From the NCBI GenBank assembly GCA_018398805.1, contig JAGFBZ010001955.1, positions 62,001 through 126,000 of the forward strand: a stretch of DNA of 64,000 nucleotides, in the 5' to 3' direction. The DNA is from Hirundichthys speculiger. Its lineage: Eukaryota > Chordata > Actinopteri > Beloniformes > Exocoetidae. Every line of letters begins with the position of its first letter. Within the stretch, counting starts at the first letter, position 1. Both the position numbers and the translations under genes were made by a program. Below, one piece after another: positions 1-12,945 of the stretch. The notes beneath the pieces are model-generated. The model did not search any database, had not been told where the DNA came from, and was given only the letters and a program-made list of their open reading frames with translations.

Positions 1-863
<863 letters not shown>

Positions 864-906
864 AGCAGCAGGTCTGTCCAACACTGTTCATGGTCTGGGC
901 CCAGGT

Positions 907-2912
907 TCCATCCATCCATCCATCCATCCATCCATCCATCCATCCATCCATCCATCCATCCTTCCTTCCTTCCTTCCATCCATCCATCCATCCATCCATC
1001 CATCCTTCCTTCCTTCCATCCATCCTTCCTTCCTTCCATCCATCCATCCATCCATCCATCCATCCATCCATCCATGTGTCCATCCATCTATCCATCCATC
1101 CATCCATCCACCTGTCCATTCATCAATCTATCCATTTTCATCTATCCATTTCCATCCATCCATACTTCCATCCTTCCATCCATGTGTCCATCCATCCATC
1201 CATCCATCCCTCCATCTATGCATCCATCTGTCCATCTATCATCCATCCATTCATCCATCCTTCCATTTATGTGTCCATCCATCCATCATCCATCCATCTA
1301 TCCATTTCCATCCATCCATACTTCAATCCTTCCATCCATGTGTCCATCCATCCATCCGTCTTTCCATCCATCCATTCATCCATCCCTCCATCTGTGCATC
1401 CCTCCGTCCATCCATCCCTCCATCTGTCCATCTACCATCCATCCATCCCTCCATCTGTGCATCCATCTGTCCATCTATCATCCATCCGTCCATCCATCCA
1501 TCCATCCCTCCATCTGTCCATCCATCTGTCCCTCCATCTGTCCATCCATCCATCCCTCCATCTGTGCATCCATCTGTCCATCTATCATCCATCCATCCAT
1601 CTCTCCATCTGTGCATCCATCTGTCCATCTATCATCCATCCATCCATCCATCCCTCCATCTGTCCATCTATCATCATCCATCCATCCATCCCTCCATCTG
1701 TCCATCTATCATCCATCCATCCCTCCATCTGTGCATCCATCTGTCCAGCTATCATCCATCCGACCATCCATTCATCCATTTCTCCATCTGTCCATCCATC
1801 TGTCCCTCCATCTGTCCATCCATCCATCCCTTCATCTGTCCATCCATCTGTCCCTCCATCTGTCCATCCATCCATCCATCCATCCATCCATCCATCCATC
1901 CCTCCATCTGTGCATCCATCTGTCCATCTATCATCCATCCATCCATCCATCCATCCCTCCATCTGTGCATCCATCTGTCCATCTATCATCCATCCATCCA
2001 TCCATCCATCTGTCCCTCCATCCGTCCATCTATCATCCATCCATCCCTCCATCTGTGCATCCATCTGTCCATCTATCATCCATCCATCCATCCATCCATC
2101 CATCTGTCCCTCCATCTGTCCATCCATCCGTCCATCCATCCATCCATCTGTCCCTCCATCTGTCCATCCATCCATCCATCTGTCCCTCCATCTGTCCATC
2201 TATCATCCATCCATCCATCCATCCATCCATCCATCCATCCATCTGTCCCTCCATCTGTCCATCCATCCATCCATCCATCCATCCATCTGTCCATCTATCA
2301 TCCATCCATCCCTCCATCTGTCCATCCATCCATCCATCCATCCATCTGTCCATCCATCCATCCATCCATCCATCTGTCCATCCATCCATCCATCCATCCA
2401 TCCATCCATCTGCCCCTCCATCTCCATCTGTCCCTCCATCTGTCCATCCATCCATCCATCCATCCATCTGTCCATCTATCATCCATCCATCCCTCCATCT
2501 GTCCATCCATCCATCCATCCATCCATCTGTCCATCCATCCATCCATCCATCTGTCCATCCATCCATCCATCCATCCATCCATCCATCCATCTGTCCCTCC
2601 ATCTGTCCATCTATCATCCATCCATCCATCTGTCCCTCCATCTGTCCATCCATCCATCCATCCATCCATCTGTCCATCTATCATCCATCCATCCCTCCAT
2701 CTGTCCATCCATCCATCCATCCATCCATCCATCCATCCATCCATCCATCTGTCCGTCCATCCATCCATCCATCCATCCATCTGTCCATCCATCCATCCAT
2801 CCATCCATCCATCTATCCATCCATCCATCTGTCCATCCATCTGTCCATCTATCATCCATCCATCCCTCCATCTGTCCCTCCATCCCTCCATCCATCCATC
2901 CATCCCTCCATC
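907..2912. repeat. 2-kb CATC microsatellite with higher-order variants
   Basis: Tandem CATC/CCAT tetranucleotide. From about 1200 onward it shows repeating blocks built from CCTCCATCTGTGCATCCATC, CTGTCCATCTATCATCCATC and pure CATC runs, so it is a higher-order array and not a plain microsatellite. An early part (960-1040) has CTTC interruptions. Very long open frames here ([12 protein letters not shown], nearly 700 residues) come from the repeat and not from a gene. Confidence 0.95.
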
Positions 2913-3239
2913 GGGGCAGAGTCCTACGGTGGCTGAGACGTCTCAACTGCAAAAAGCCACAACAGAAGTTTCTGTTGCTTCCTTGTGGTTCTCATACTGG
3001 TCATGTTTAGAGAAATAATGTGGCCACAAACTGGTATCAGCAAACCCTCTGTGATATCTCATGTCAGCGACTGGTCTTTATTAAGTGAGAGGTTAAGCTG
3101 CTTTCACCTGGATGACTGGAAGAAGGAGCTAACGTCACTTTACAGCTACCGACATAACGTAACATCTATAATGTTATAGAGCACACGTGTAACTATCAAC
3201 GGACAACGTGATCCATTTCACACAGTAATAATCCTGATT
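2913..3239. other. Unassigned flank
   Basis: Non-repetitive sequence after the CATC array. No convincing coding, RNA or transposon signal seen. Confidence 0.5.
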
Positions 3240-3366
3240 ACATCCTGGGCAGGTACCGGTCCATCACAGGACCACATGTAGACAAACAACCATGCACACT
3301 CACGATCACGTGCACACTCCACACAGAAAAAGCCCTGTTGAGGTTTGAACCAGGAACCTTCTAGCC
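3240..3366 (+). repeat. Degraded fish retroposon fragment with tRNA-like box
   Basis: Contains the phrases CTGGGCAGGT...CCATCACAGG, ACTCCACACAGAAA and GGTTTGAACCAGGAACCTT in the order seen in an abundant fish interspersed repeat. GGTTTGAACC resembles a pol III B box. Ends are not definable. Confidence 0.5.
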
Positions 3367-3367
3367 A

Positions 3368-4325
3368 GGGCCGGCTCTTGGCATAGGCGATATTGACCTT
3401 TTCGACTTAAAAATTGTGGACATGCGCCCCCTAGTGGCCCCGCCATAACTGGAGTGTGCGGTGCTCCACCAACTAACCCAAACACAGCAGCGTTGGAGCA
3501 TTTGTTACGGATAACGCAGACATGTCTTGGATTGATGATGTTAGGCAGTGGCCTCCAGTTACAGATGAAGGTAGTTTATCGCTGTTTTTAATGATTGGTT
3601 ATGGAAATAGCATGATCTATTCCCATAACCAAACACTAAAAACTGGAACGCTGCAACGCTGGCTATAACTAACGTCAACAAGCCATAAAGAATATGCTAC
3701 TGTAACGTTAACGCTAGCGGTAAATTAGGCTATGTGTTAATGTTATATTTAATTTATTTAATCATTCTCCTAATTCATTGATTCATTGTTTTATAGGCTT
3801 GTGCTAGTGCCGAGGGCTACAGTAGCCTCATACTGCTGTTCTTTCGGCCAGAATCGTCCGGGACTCTCAGCGAGACTATGAGTAGTACGAGATTGAATGT
3901 TAACGAAAACTCAACCGGCTGTATTCATTTGGAACTAAGTCCTTTCTGTTGATATTTTTCACCCACGTCTTCCTAACTTCTTGTTCTGCAAACAAGGCAG
4001 TCTTCGTGCAGTAAAGGCTTGTGTATTTCACATACTTTCTTCTTCCATTGTTGAATTTTCACGCCATTGTTGGCACAGTTTATGACGGAACATGTATTCC
4101 CACTCGACCGACTCGACATTATAAAAATATATATTTGTGGAAAGAGAAAAACACTGGTTAATTTGCGAGCTGGTGAAAGTGTCGCTCTGTAGCACAACCC
4201 AGCAATGGCGGACGGGGTACTTCCGGGGGGCTGGCCCGAAAAGGTCTATAGGCGGTCGCCTAGGGCGCCATCTGCTAGAGGGGCGCCGCCACGCCGCCAG
4301 TCCCCCTTGGCCTTGAGGGAAAATA
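3368..4325. mobile_element. DNA transposon remnant (CAGGGCCGGCTC end)
   Basis: Begins CAGGGCCGGCTCTTGGCATA and ends with GCGGTCGCCTAGGGCGCCAT and a GC-rich terminus, the two ends of a common fish repeat family. Internally 3595-3610 and 3617-3632 form a 16-bp inverted repeat with one mismatch (TTGGTTATGGAAATAG). No target-site duplication was identified, so exact ends and superfamily are uncertain. Confidence 0.5.
3973..4119 (-). pseudogene. Short Cys/His-rich transposon ORF remnant
   Basis: Inside the 3368-4325 element. It reads MSSRSSGNTCSVINCANNGV, then CEIHKPLLHEDC, and stops after about 48 residues. The paired cysteines near the start and the C-x2-H resemble the N-terminal zinc-binding regions (THAP-like) of proteins in some fish DNA transposons. 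The spacing is shorter than a canonical THAP domain, so the family call is tentative. It is clearly truncated. Confidence 0.35.
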
Positions 4326-5330
4326 ATAATAAAATAATAATTTTCTATGCCCATAGAACAACATACCTGAGATCCACCATGTCTCAGGAGCGTTTAAATG
4401 GACTTGTCCTGATGAGTATAAACCGTGAGATGTCTAGGCAGGTGTCATGTGATGACACCTTTGCTGCCAGACGCGTAAACTTGTAGTCTTTTGTTAAAAG
4501 ACAGGTTTAGTTGAAAGTAACTGTTGTTACCGTTGAGTTTGTCGTTGTTCAAATGCTCAAATTAAACTGTCGTGATTGCTCAGTTGGTTGTTGCCATTGA
4601 ATTGCAGTGGGTTTTGGGGGGGGGGGGGGGTACTATACAAAGATAAATGCAGCAATAATCCATTTTCATCTCCTCCAATGTTCATCTCGTCATTTTTGTT
4701 TGTTTTTCAAAGATTCTCTCACTTTTTCATCATTGCCGACCTCTCATTCTTTTCTTTCTTGATTTAAAAACAGCGAGAGGGGTGCACTGCTGCCGCCATT
4801 AGTCCCCTCTTCCTTCACGGGGATGCCTCCAGTGAGTCGGTGAATGGGGAGGATGACTGAGACGGATGTTCGACCCCGCCGGCTGAAGGACGTCGACTCA
4901 GACGGATCCTCTGAGCGTCTGAGTCGACGCGCTGAGGTGCTTTACTTCTGTGAAATCAGCAGATGAACGATGGTGTTTGACAAAAGTGCAGAAAGGTGTG
5001 AAGACGGATGTCCAACGTGGGACGACAGCCACACATGCTGGACTTCAGCAGTCCAGAGATCCTGCAGCAGCTTTATTCATCCCGCTAAAGTCAGTCAGAG
5101 ATGAGGGAATCCCTGCAGATCTCTGGACTTGCTGGATATTATAGAGGTAGAATGGAAAATGCATAAAAGCCTCATTTACACCAGTTATTAGAGACAGAAC
5201 CAGTCTGATCCAATGCTGGGGGGCACTGGCAGTACTGATCTGACACCTAAAAAGAAAAAGGGCTACACAGCAGCCTGAAAGTGAGGCACTTTGATGGACT
5301 AGATGATCTACGTGATGAGATCGGTCCTAA
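4326..5330. other. Unassigned; contains G15 run and a 14-bp hairpin
   Basis: Mostly unique sequence. 4616-4630 is a run of 15 G. 4891-4904 and 4916-4929 are perfect inverted arms (CGTCGACTCAGACG) around an 11-base loop. No gene recognised. Confidence 0.55.
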
Positions 5331-6620
5331 CAATTAATAATGCTAAGAATTAAGAACAACCCCAAGGTTGATACCATCACTAATAGCTTCATTAACTAAC
5401 ACTGCTAACAAGAGCTAATGGAATTAGCAACCACTCAATGTCAGTAACAACAAGATAACAATGCTTCTAAACATTTAACATTGCTAAGAATCAGGTAATG
5501 TCATTAGCAGCCAGTAAACAATGCTACGAACCAGTTACCAGCAAGCTAATGTCATTAACAACCAGCTAGCATTACCAATGCTAACTGACTGCTCATGCTA
5601 ACAGTCAGGTAATAATATTAGGAAACCAAAAAGTTCTAAAATTGCAAACCATCACATCGTCACCAATCAAGTAATGTGATTAACAATCAGCTAATGTTAT
5701 CAGAAGCCTGCCAACAACGCTACAAGTCAGCTAACATCAGTGATGACTGGCTAATATTATTAGCAATTTGCTAATGTAACTATCAACCTGGTATGATACC
5801 AGGCAGCTGACAATAAAATCATGCTCAACCAGCTTGTCATTACCAACTATCTAACATTCTTAGCAATCAGCTAACTTAACTAACAACCAGCTAAGATCAC
5901 AAGTAATCAGCTAACTGCCTGTGCTAACAATTAAATAACAATTCTAGAAAAAAGCTAGTGTTAGCATCATTAATAAATTATTAGCTAACATTAATAAAAC
6001 CAAGCTAATGTAATTAGCAAATAGCAAATCACTTTAACAAAGAGCCAGTACCCACCAACTAAGATTACAAACAATCAGTTAATGTCATGATCAATCAGCT
6101 AGCAATGCTAATAACCAACAAATGTCAATAACATCTAGCTAATGTCATTAATGCTGATTAACTGCTCATGCTAATGTCAGGTAATAATCCTAGGAACTGG
6201 CTAAAAGTTGTTACCATCACTAACAACCAGCTAACATCATTAACAATCAGCTAATATCATTAACAACAAGTTAACATAATTAACAATCAGCTAATATCAT
6301 TAACAACCATCTAACATAATTAACAATCAGCTAACATCATTAACAATCAGCTAATATCATTAACAACCAACTCACATAATTAACAATCAGCTAATATCAT
6401 TAACAATCAGCTAATATCATTAACACCCAACTAACATCATTAACAGTCAGCTAATATCATTAACAATCAGCTAACATCATTAACAACCAGCTAACATAAT
6501 TAATAACTGACTGACATTATAATTAATTAACCAAGTTAAAATCACGGGAAATCAACTAACTACATGAATACTGACCAAATGCTTGTGCTAACAGTCAGAT
6601 AGCATTGCTAGGAATTAGCC
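5330..6620. repeat. Degenerate 20-bp GCTAA-type minisatellite
   Basis: Tandem words of the form CTAATATCATTAACAATCAG. They are most regular at 6215-6500 (20-bp spacing) and increasingly degraded toward 5330. Confidence 0.85.
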
Positions 6621-7969
6621 AACAACTCTGTTAGCATTAAATGAGCTGCTAACTGTTGCTACTGACTGTATAAATATCTGAGTTGATGAAAACAGCTGAA
6701 GGATGCTGGTAAACGTTCTCTCTTTGTAAATGAATGAGTTTTAATCAACTGCAGGCGGCTGTCAGCCCATGGAAACACCCTGAACCAAAGCTGCCAGTCG
6801 TTCTTTCAAGCTTGTCGGCTCATTTTCTCTCTGGTGTGATCTCCTCTCGGCTTTTTATGACCCTCAACCTGTTGTTGTCCACAAACGAGTTGGAGACACC
6901 GCGGGCAACGTTACAGATGCAGCACCTTCTCAGGCATGAAATTATATCTGAGGGAGACGAAGGAGAAGGAAACAGAAAGCCTTTTAGTTTAATGTGGATG
7001 ACGAACGCGCAGTAATTAACAGATCTGAGCCGAAAGATACTTCATTTAAGCTAAATTTGCATTAATGAGTTTAGTCTTCTATTATACGTCCACAACAGGC
7101 CAATGTGACAAAAATAAAAACACAATGAGACGAGGAAAATCTGCAGCAGACAGATGGATTAACGTCGGATCAAACCGCTTTGTTTACTGCTTATTAAGCC
7201 ACAGAAAATCAGAGAAAAGCAGAATAAAATCAGCCTGTAGGCTTGAACAGACATGTTTGTGACTAACTCCTCATTTCCATCTGTGTTGGAGGTCAGTTTA
7301 GGTTGTTTGTGACATTACTTTGTCTCCCATTTTCATGAAACCCCGGTCCCGAAAAAACACAATTTAAATAAATAATAACATATTCTGAAATCGATAGTAA
7401 TAATAATAATAATGATAAATATTCAATTTCTGAGATTTTTAAGAGGTGTGACCATGATTAAACATCAAGTCAGTACCGATGTGACAAAACCCAGAGATTG
7501 ATGAGCAGCAAATTTAGGACAAAAAAAATAAATAAATATTGAAATTACATAAACGTAATACAAAATTTATGAAGCAGTAATTGTTACAGAATTCATTCAT
7601 GAATTTATGAACGTGAGGAAGATCCTTTTAGAGAACCAGTTATACTTCAATAGTAAATATGCAGAACGTTTCTATTTATTTAAAAGGCGGATCCTTGCTC
7701 TTCTCCTACGTATAAATGGCCGACAGCTCTGAATCGCAGGTCCAGGCGCATGTAGTTGTTTTGTTTGTCCAGGAAATGAGATGTCTCTAAAATGTGTTTA
7801 TCTTTGCTGTCACCGACGATCTTGGAAGACAGCAGGTCAGGAGATCCCAGTCGTTTAAGTCATAAACCCTAAAGCAGCCAACTGAGGAACTCATGGTCAT
7901 AAAAGGAGACTACATTCCTACATGTAATAAAGTTTAGTTTTAACAGTTAAACAGTTCATTCAGTTGATT
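6621..7969. other. Unassigned
   Basis: A/T-leaning unique sequence with short chance ORFs only (6734-7015 and 7065-7262 plus show no known family). Confidence 0.5.
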
Positions 7970-8430
7970 TTAATCCTACCACTCTTTTAGATCAAAACGG
8001 TGCGATTTTTCAAATGTTGCAACTTTACATCAAAAATTTTTTTTTTTTTTTTTTTTATCAATTATCAATTGTATTTTTGTTTTCATTATTGTAATTTGGA
8101 AAAATGTGATATTTTATGACAAAGAAAATTCTGTGAAAAATGTAAGATCTTTGCAAATGTTGTAACTTTTTTATGGGAAAAATGCACAAATCCACAGCCG
8201 CTGAGATTTTCTGATAAAAAAAATTTGATAAAAAATGCAATTTTCTGAAATTTGGATTTTATAACAAATTTTTTTAAATAAAAAAAATTGTGATTTTATA
8301 ACAAATAGATCAACAGAAGAAGGAAGATGCAGCAAATAGAACAAATCGTAATAAGAGTGATCAATAGTTTTGCTTTGGCACCCCTTAGCAAAAACAGTTA
8401 TTTTATTATAATAAATATAATTCAAAAGAA
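7970..8430. repeat. AT-rich degenerate word array
   Basis: Words such as AAAATGCAATTTTCTG, TTGTGATTTTATAACAAAT and GTTGTAACTTTTTTATG recur imperfectly around a T run at 8036-8056. This is the same word family as the larger arrays at 20741-22730 and 30350-31430. Confidence 0.6.
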
Positions 8431-8570
8431 TACAACAATAAATTCCAAATCTAATAAACCATAAATGTATCAGTAACAGTTCATAGAAGTCAGTTTTTTA
8501 CCTTTTCATATTAAATATGAGCTCATGTTGAACTTGATGGCAGCAGTCTGAAGGGCCAACATGTCTTTTA

Positions 8571-8645
8571 TTTTAAATTATTTTGACCTTGAAGTTCTTC
8601 TACTGGCTACTAGGGGCTCTAAAACTGAGTCAATGTCCATCTTCA
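8571..8645 (+). repeat. Dispersed repeat, CTACTGRCCACTAGG family (copy 1)
   Basis: CTTCTACTGGCTACTAGGGG followed by AAAACTGAGTCAATGTCCAT. Related copies lie at 25405-25500, 54083-54175 and, inverted, near 62590-62675. Confidence 0.5.
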
Positions 8646-9374
8646 CACAAACTGCCTCCTTGTTCTGCAGCCTTGGCCCGAACTCTTCCAGGCAAACGCA
8701 GTTTTCGGACTGCGGTGAGACTCAGAGGTGGTAGCGATCCAACAAAGTTCTCTTCTGAGACAAAAACTGCTACCAGACGATGAGCAAAGATAATTACTAA
8801 GAACAAAAACTGGAATGTAACGCAGCATGTTGACATGAAGGCCAGACCAGCTTGGACCTGGGCTCAGGTGGTGAAGACCTCAGCAGACGTGAGGGAGCCG
8901 GTGGCAGCTTCAGGTGACGTGTGTCGCTGACCACCTGGAGACAGGTGAGTCCCTGCCTCTGCAGAGGTTCTTCTCTTTGTGCGGCTGAACAAAGCTGCTG
9001 CGAGTCAATAAAACGGCTTCGCCGGAAACCTTCCCCTTCAGAGCTTCCCAGTTCCCTGCTTGCTCTTATCGGCCGTAAAGATCAGAGCTGAGGTTGGCAG
9101 AAAAATTGAGTTGGAGGCTTTTGAAGTGAGTTAAAGAGGGTTTTTTTTTTTCCTTTTTTTTTTTCAGGGCCATGAAGTGAAGCAGCGGAGTGGATGGAAA
9201 GAAGAAATCAGGATGCAGTGAAAAGATTTCAGCGTCTGCTTTAACCCTCTGAAGTGCAGACAGCTTCTTCCTGACTGCAGTCTGAATGCAGCAGCCGTTA
9301 CCCAGAGATCAACGTGGTCAGAATACAGGATGTTCAAGAGGACAAAAGTGGAATTGACTTTTTAGATTTCAGAA
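8646..9374. other. Unassigned
   Basis: Unique sequence with a T-rich stretch at about 9140-9164. No supported gene. Confidence 0.5.
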
Positions 9375-10720
9375 TCATTTAACACGCTGGCGTTTGAACA
9401 TCCCATTCTAGTGCTTTCAGCATTCGATGCGTGAGTGACTTAGCATCACATACTAATATATTTACCATCTAAACATCTTAGTGTTCAGCCTTTAATGGTA
9501 TTAGAATTTAATCCAAGCACTAGCATTTAACGGGCTAGCATTTTAGCATTTAATGCTAGCGTTTCTAGCACTTATAATGGTAGCATTAGCATTTCAGCAT
9601 TCAATGTGTGAGTGACTTAGCATCATATACTAATATATTTACCATCTAAACATCTTGGTGTTCAGCCTTTAAAGGTATTAGAGTTTAATCCAAGCACTAG
9701 CATTTAACGGGCTAGCATTTTAGCATTTAATGCTAGCCTTTCTAGCACTTATAATGGTAACATTAGCATTTCAGCATTCAATGTGTGAGTGACTTAGCAT
9801 CACATATACTAATATATTTACCATCTAAACATCTTGGTGTTCAGCCTTTAAAGGTATTAGAATTTAATCCACGCACCGTAGCATTTAACGGGCTAGCATT
9901 TTAGCATTTAATGCTAGCGTTTCTGCCACTTATAATGGTAGCATTAGCATTTCAGCATTCAATGCGTGAGTGACTTAGCATCATACACTAATATATTTAA
10001 CATCTAAACATCTTGGTGTTCAGCCTTTAATGGTATTAGAATTTAAATCAAGCACGTAGCATTTAATGGGCTAGCACTTTAGCATTTAATGCTAGCGTTT
10101 CTAGCACTTATAATGGTAGCATTAGCATTTCAGCATTCAATGCGTGAGTGAGTTAGCATCATATACTAATATATTTACCATCTAAACATCTTGGTGTTCA
10201 GCCTTTAAAGGAATTAGAATTTAAACCAAGCACTGTAGCATTTAACGGGCTAGCATTTTAGCATTTAATGCTAGCGTTTCTAGCACTTATAATGGTAGCA
10301 TTAGCATTTCAGCATTAAATGCTTGAGTGACTTAGCATCACATACTAATATATTTCACATCTAAACATCTTGGTCTTTAGCCTTTAAAGGAATTAGAATT
10401 TAAACCAAGCACTGTAGCATTTAACGGGCTAGCATTTTAGCATTTAATGCTAGCGTTTCTAGCACTTATAATGGTAGCATTAGCATTTCAGCATTCAACG
10501 CGTGAGTGACTTAGCATCACATACTAATATATTTAACATCTAAACATCTTAGTGTTCAGCCTTTAATGGTATTAGAATTTAATCCAAGCACTGTAGCATT
10601 TAACGGGCTAGCATCTTAGCATTTAATGCTAGCGTTTCTATCACTTATAATGGTAGCATTAGCATTCAGAATTTAATGCACGGCCATCTAATACCAGTCT
10701 TAGCATTGGATAGCATGTTT
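9375..10720. repeat. ~179-bp tandem satellite, about seven copies
   Basis: The landmark AGTGACTTAGCATCA (one copy reads GAGTTAGCATCA) recurs near 9434, 9610, 9789, 9968, 10147, 10327 and 10505, a spacing of 176-180 bp. Each unit contains GGGCTAGCATTTTAGCATTT, TGCTAGCGTTTCTAGCACTT and ACTAATATATTTACCATCTA. A degraded partial unit continues to about 10865. Confidence 0.92.
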
Positions 10721-10865
10721 TTAGCATTTAATGGGGCTACAGCAGCAGAGTGGATGGAAAGAATTTAATCCAAGCACTGTAGCATTTAATGCTAGCGTTG
10801 TTAGGATTTATTATGGTAGCATTAGCATTTTAGCATTGAATGCACGGCCATGTAATACCAGTCTT

Positions 10866-11045
10866 AGCATTTTTTTTTTTTTTTTTTTTTTTTTTGGCTC
10901 TAGTGGCCTTTATTGATAGTAGAGAGACAGGAACGGGGGCAGAGAGAACGGGGAAGACACATGGCAAAGGGTCGCTGAGCCGGGAATCGAACTCACGACC
11001 AGCCGCACAAGGACTGTAGCCTCTGTATATGAGCCGCCTGCCCTA
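10866..11045 (-). mobile_element. tRNA-derived SINE, minus orientation
   Basis: Read on minus it begins near 11045 with a tRNA-like head, carries a B-box-like AGTTCGATTCC (plus GGAATCGAACT at 10982-10992), and ends in a poly-A tail seen as the T run at 10869-10895. It sits inside the decayed end of the 179-bp satellite. Confidence 0.75.
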
Positions 11046-11284
11046 GCATTTTTGACATTAAATGGAAAAAGCATTTTTTGCATCCAATTCTAGTGTTTCC
11101 TTTAAAACATTTAACACATTGTGTTTTTCATCCACTTCTACAGCTCCATCTTATTCCTGATGCTGCTCTCCTCCTGTTAGGAACATCACTCCTTCCTTCT
11201 CTTCCCAAGAAGAGCCTTAAAAATCTTCCAACAAAGGTGTAGCATCCGCGCCAGCGCCTCCACCTCTGTTCTTCGTGTTACCAG
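11046..11284. other. Unassigned
   Basis: Unique sequence between the SINE and a local duplication. No supported feature. Confidence 0.5.
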
Positions 11285-11790
11285 GAATGTGGACGGAGCA
11301 TCCTCATCCATCCGGCGCCACACGTCTTCTGATTCCAGCACCTGGGTGATACATCAACATGGCGGCCGGAGAAAAGCTCTTTAAGTTGCATAAACACAGC
11401 GTCGCTCGGTAGAAAGGCAGGTGGTGGTGATGGATTGAGGCCACACGGGAAAAAGGGAGGATTGCCAGAACATTGCAGGAATGTTGTTGCAAAGATCATT
11501 GTTCCAACAATGCAGTAACGTTAGTGGAATATTGCAGGAACGTTGGTGGAACCTCGCCTCAGTCTCAGCGCTCCACGTTTGGTCTCCATATCAGCAGTAA
11601 TGTGGACGGGTTCCTGCAGGGAGGAGCATCTTCATCCATCCTGCCGTTCACCTCCTCTGTTTCCAGCTCCTGGGTGATGCATCAACCTGGCAGGTCAGAG
11701 AAAAGCTCTTTAAGCTGCACAAACACAGCGGCCGGCGTTGATGGATGGACGCCACCGACAGAAAAGAGGGAAAGATTCATTCAGGAGGCG
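11285..11790. repeat. Local duplication of a ~180-bp segment
   Basis: Two diverged direct copies, about 11285-11460 and 11598-11780. Both contain AATGTGGACGG, CATCCTCATCCATC or CATCTTCATCCATC, CCTGGGTGAT.CATCAAC and GAGAAAAGCTCTTTAAG. TTGCAGGAACGTTG-like words lie between them. Confidence 0.65.
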
Positions 11791-11984
11791 CCGGCTGAGC
11801 AGCGCTGACCCACCGTCACCACGTCGACCGCACAGGCTGGAGGCGGGGCAGAGAGCAGTGACCTCACAACCAACTAAAATCTGACCTACTTAACTAAAAA
11901 AAAAAAAATAACGCTACGTTAAAGCCGACACTGTCATTTTAGGATGCTAAACATTAGCTTTAGCGAGCTAATTCTTGTCATGTA

Positions 11985-12060
11985 ACTTTATTCAATTCAA
12001 TTCAATTCAATTTTATTTGTATAGCGTCTGTTACAATTTCTTTATCTTGATTTCAGATTT
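11985..12060 (-). repeat. Retroposon tail: (AATTC)n plus TTTTATTTGTATAGCG
   Basis: AATTCAATTCAATTCAATTT followed by TATTTGTATAGCGTCTGTTA is the inverted 3' end of a common fish retroposon. A second copy is at 51141-51260. Confidence 0.65.
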
Positions 12061-12237
12061 CAACTTCGTACTTGCTGAGATACGCACGTTTCTGATTGGC
12101 TGTTGTTTTATAAACAAAAAAAAACGTACGCTGCTTTAAAAAAAACGTCCTGATACGCCGTCGGGTTTAAGCTGCTTTATGATGCTTCAGTCTCACCTGT
12201 CTCCGTCCTAAATTAATGCATCACCACAGGAGTCAGG
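12061..12237. other. Unassigned
   Basis: Unique sequence with A runs. Nothing recognised. Confidence 0.45.
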
Positions 12238-12945
12238 GTCCTGCTGGGGGGCCACAGTCTGGGGGAGCTCAGTCTGGGGGACTACAGTCTGGGGGGGGGC
12301 TCAGTCTGGGGGGGCTCACAGTCTGGGGGGTCCTCAGTCTGGGGGCCACAGTTTGGGGGGCTACAGTCTTGGGGGGGGGCCACAGTCTGGGGGGGCCTCA
12401 GTCTGGGGGGGCTTACAGTTTGGGGGACCACAGTCTGGGGGCCACAATCTGGGGAGCTACAGTCTGTGGGAGGCTCAGTCTGGGGGGCTCAGTCTGGGGG
12501 GCCACAGTCTGGGGGGGGCCACAGTCTGGGGACTACAGTCTGGGGGGGCCACAGTCTGGGGGGGCTACAGTCTGGGGGGCCACAGTCTGGAGGGCTCAGT
12601 CTGGGGGGCCACAGTCTGGGGGGGCCACAGTCTGGGGACTACAGTCTGGGGGGCCACAGTCTGGAGGGGCCACAGTCTGGGGGGCCACAGTCTGGAGGGG
12701 CTACAGTTTGGGGGGGGGGAGCTCAGTCTGGGGGACTACAGTCTGGGGGGCCACAGTTTGGGGGGCTACAGTGTTGGGGGGGCTACAGTCTTGGGGGGGA
12801 GCTCAGTTTGGGGGGCCACAGTTTGGGGGGGCTACAGTCTGGGGGCCACAGTCTGGGGGCCACAGTCTGGGGGGCCAGAATCTGGGGAGCTACAGTCTGG
12901 GGGGGCTACAGTTTGGGGGGGTCAGTCTGGGGGGCCTCCAGAAAC
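12238..12945. repeat. G-rich 14-17-bp minisatellite
   Basis: Tandem GGGGGGCCACAGTCT / GGGGGGCTACAGTCT units with frequent G5-G9 tracts on plus and almost no C-tracts. The strong strand asymmetry gives G-quadruplex potential. The long open frames (QSGGATVWG-type) in all three forward frames are artefacts. Confidence 0.95.
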
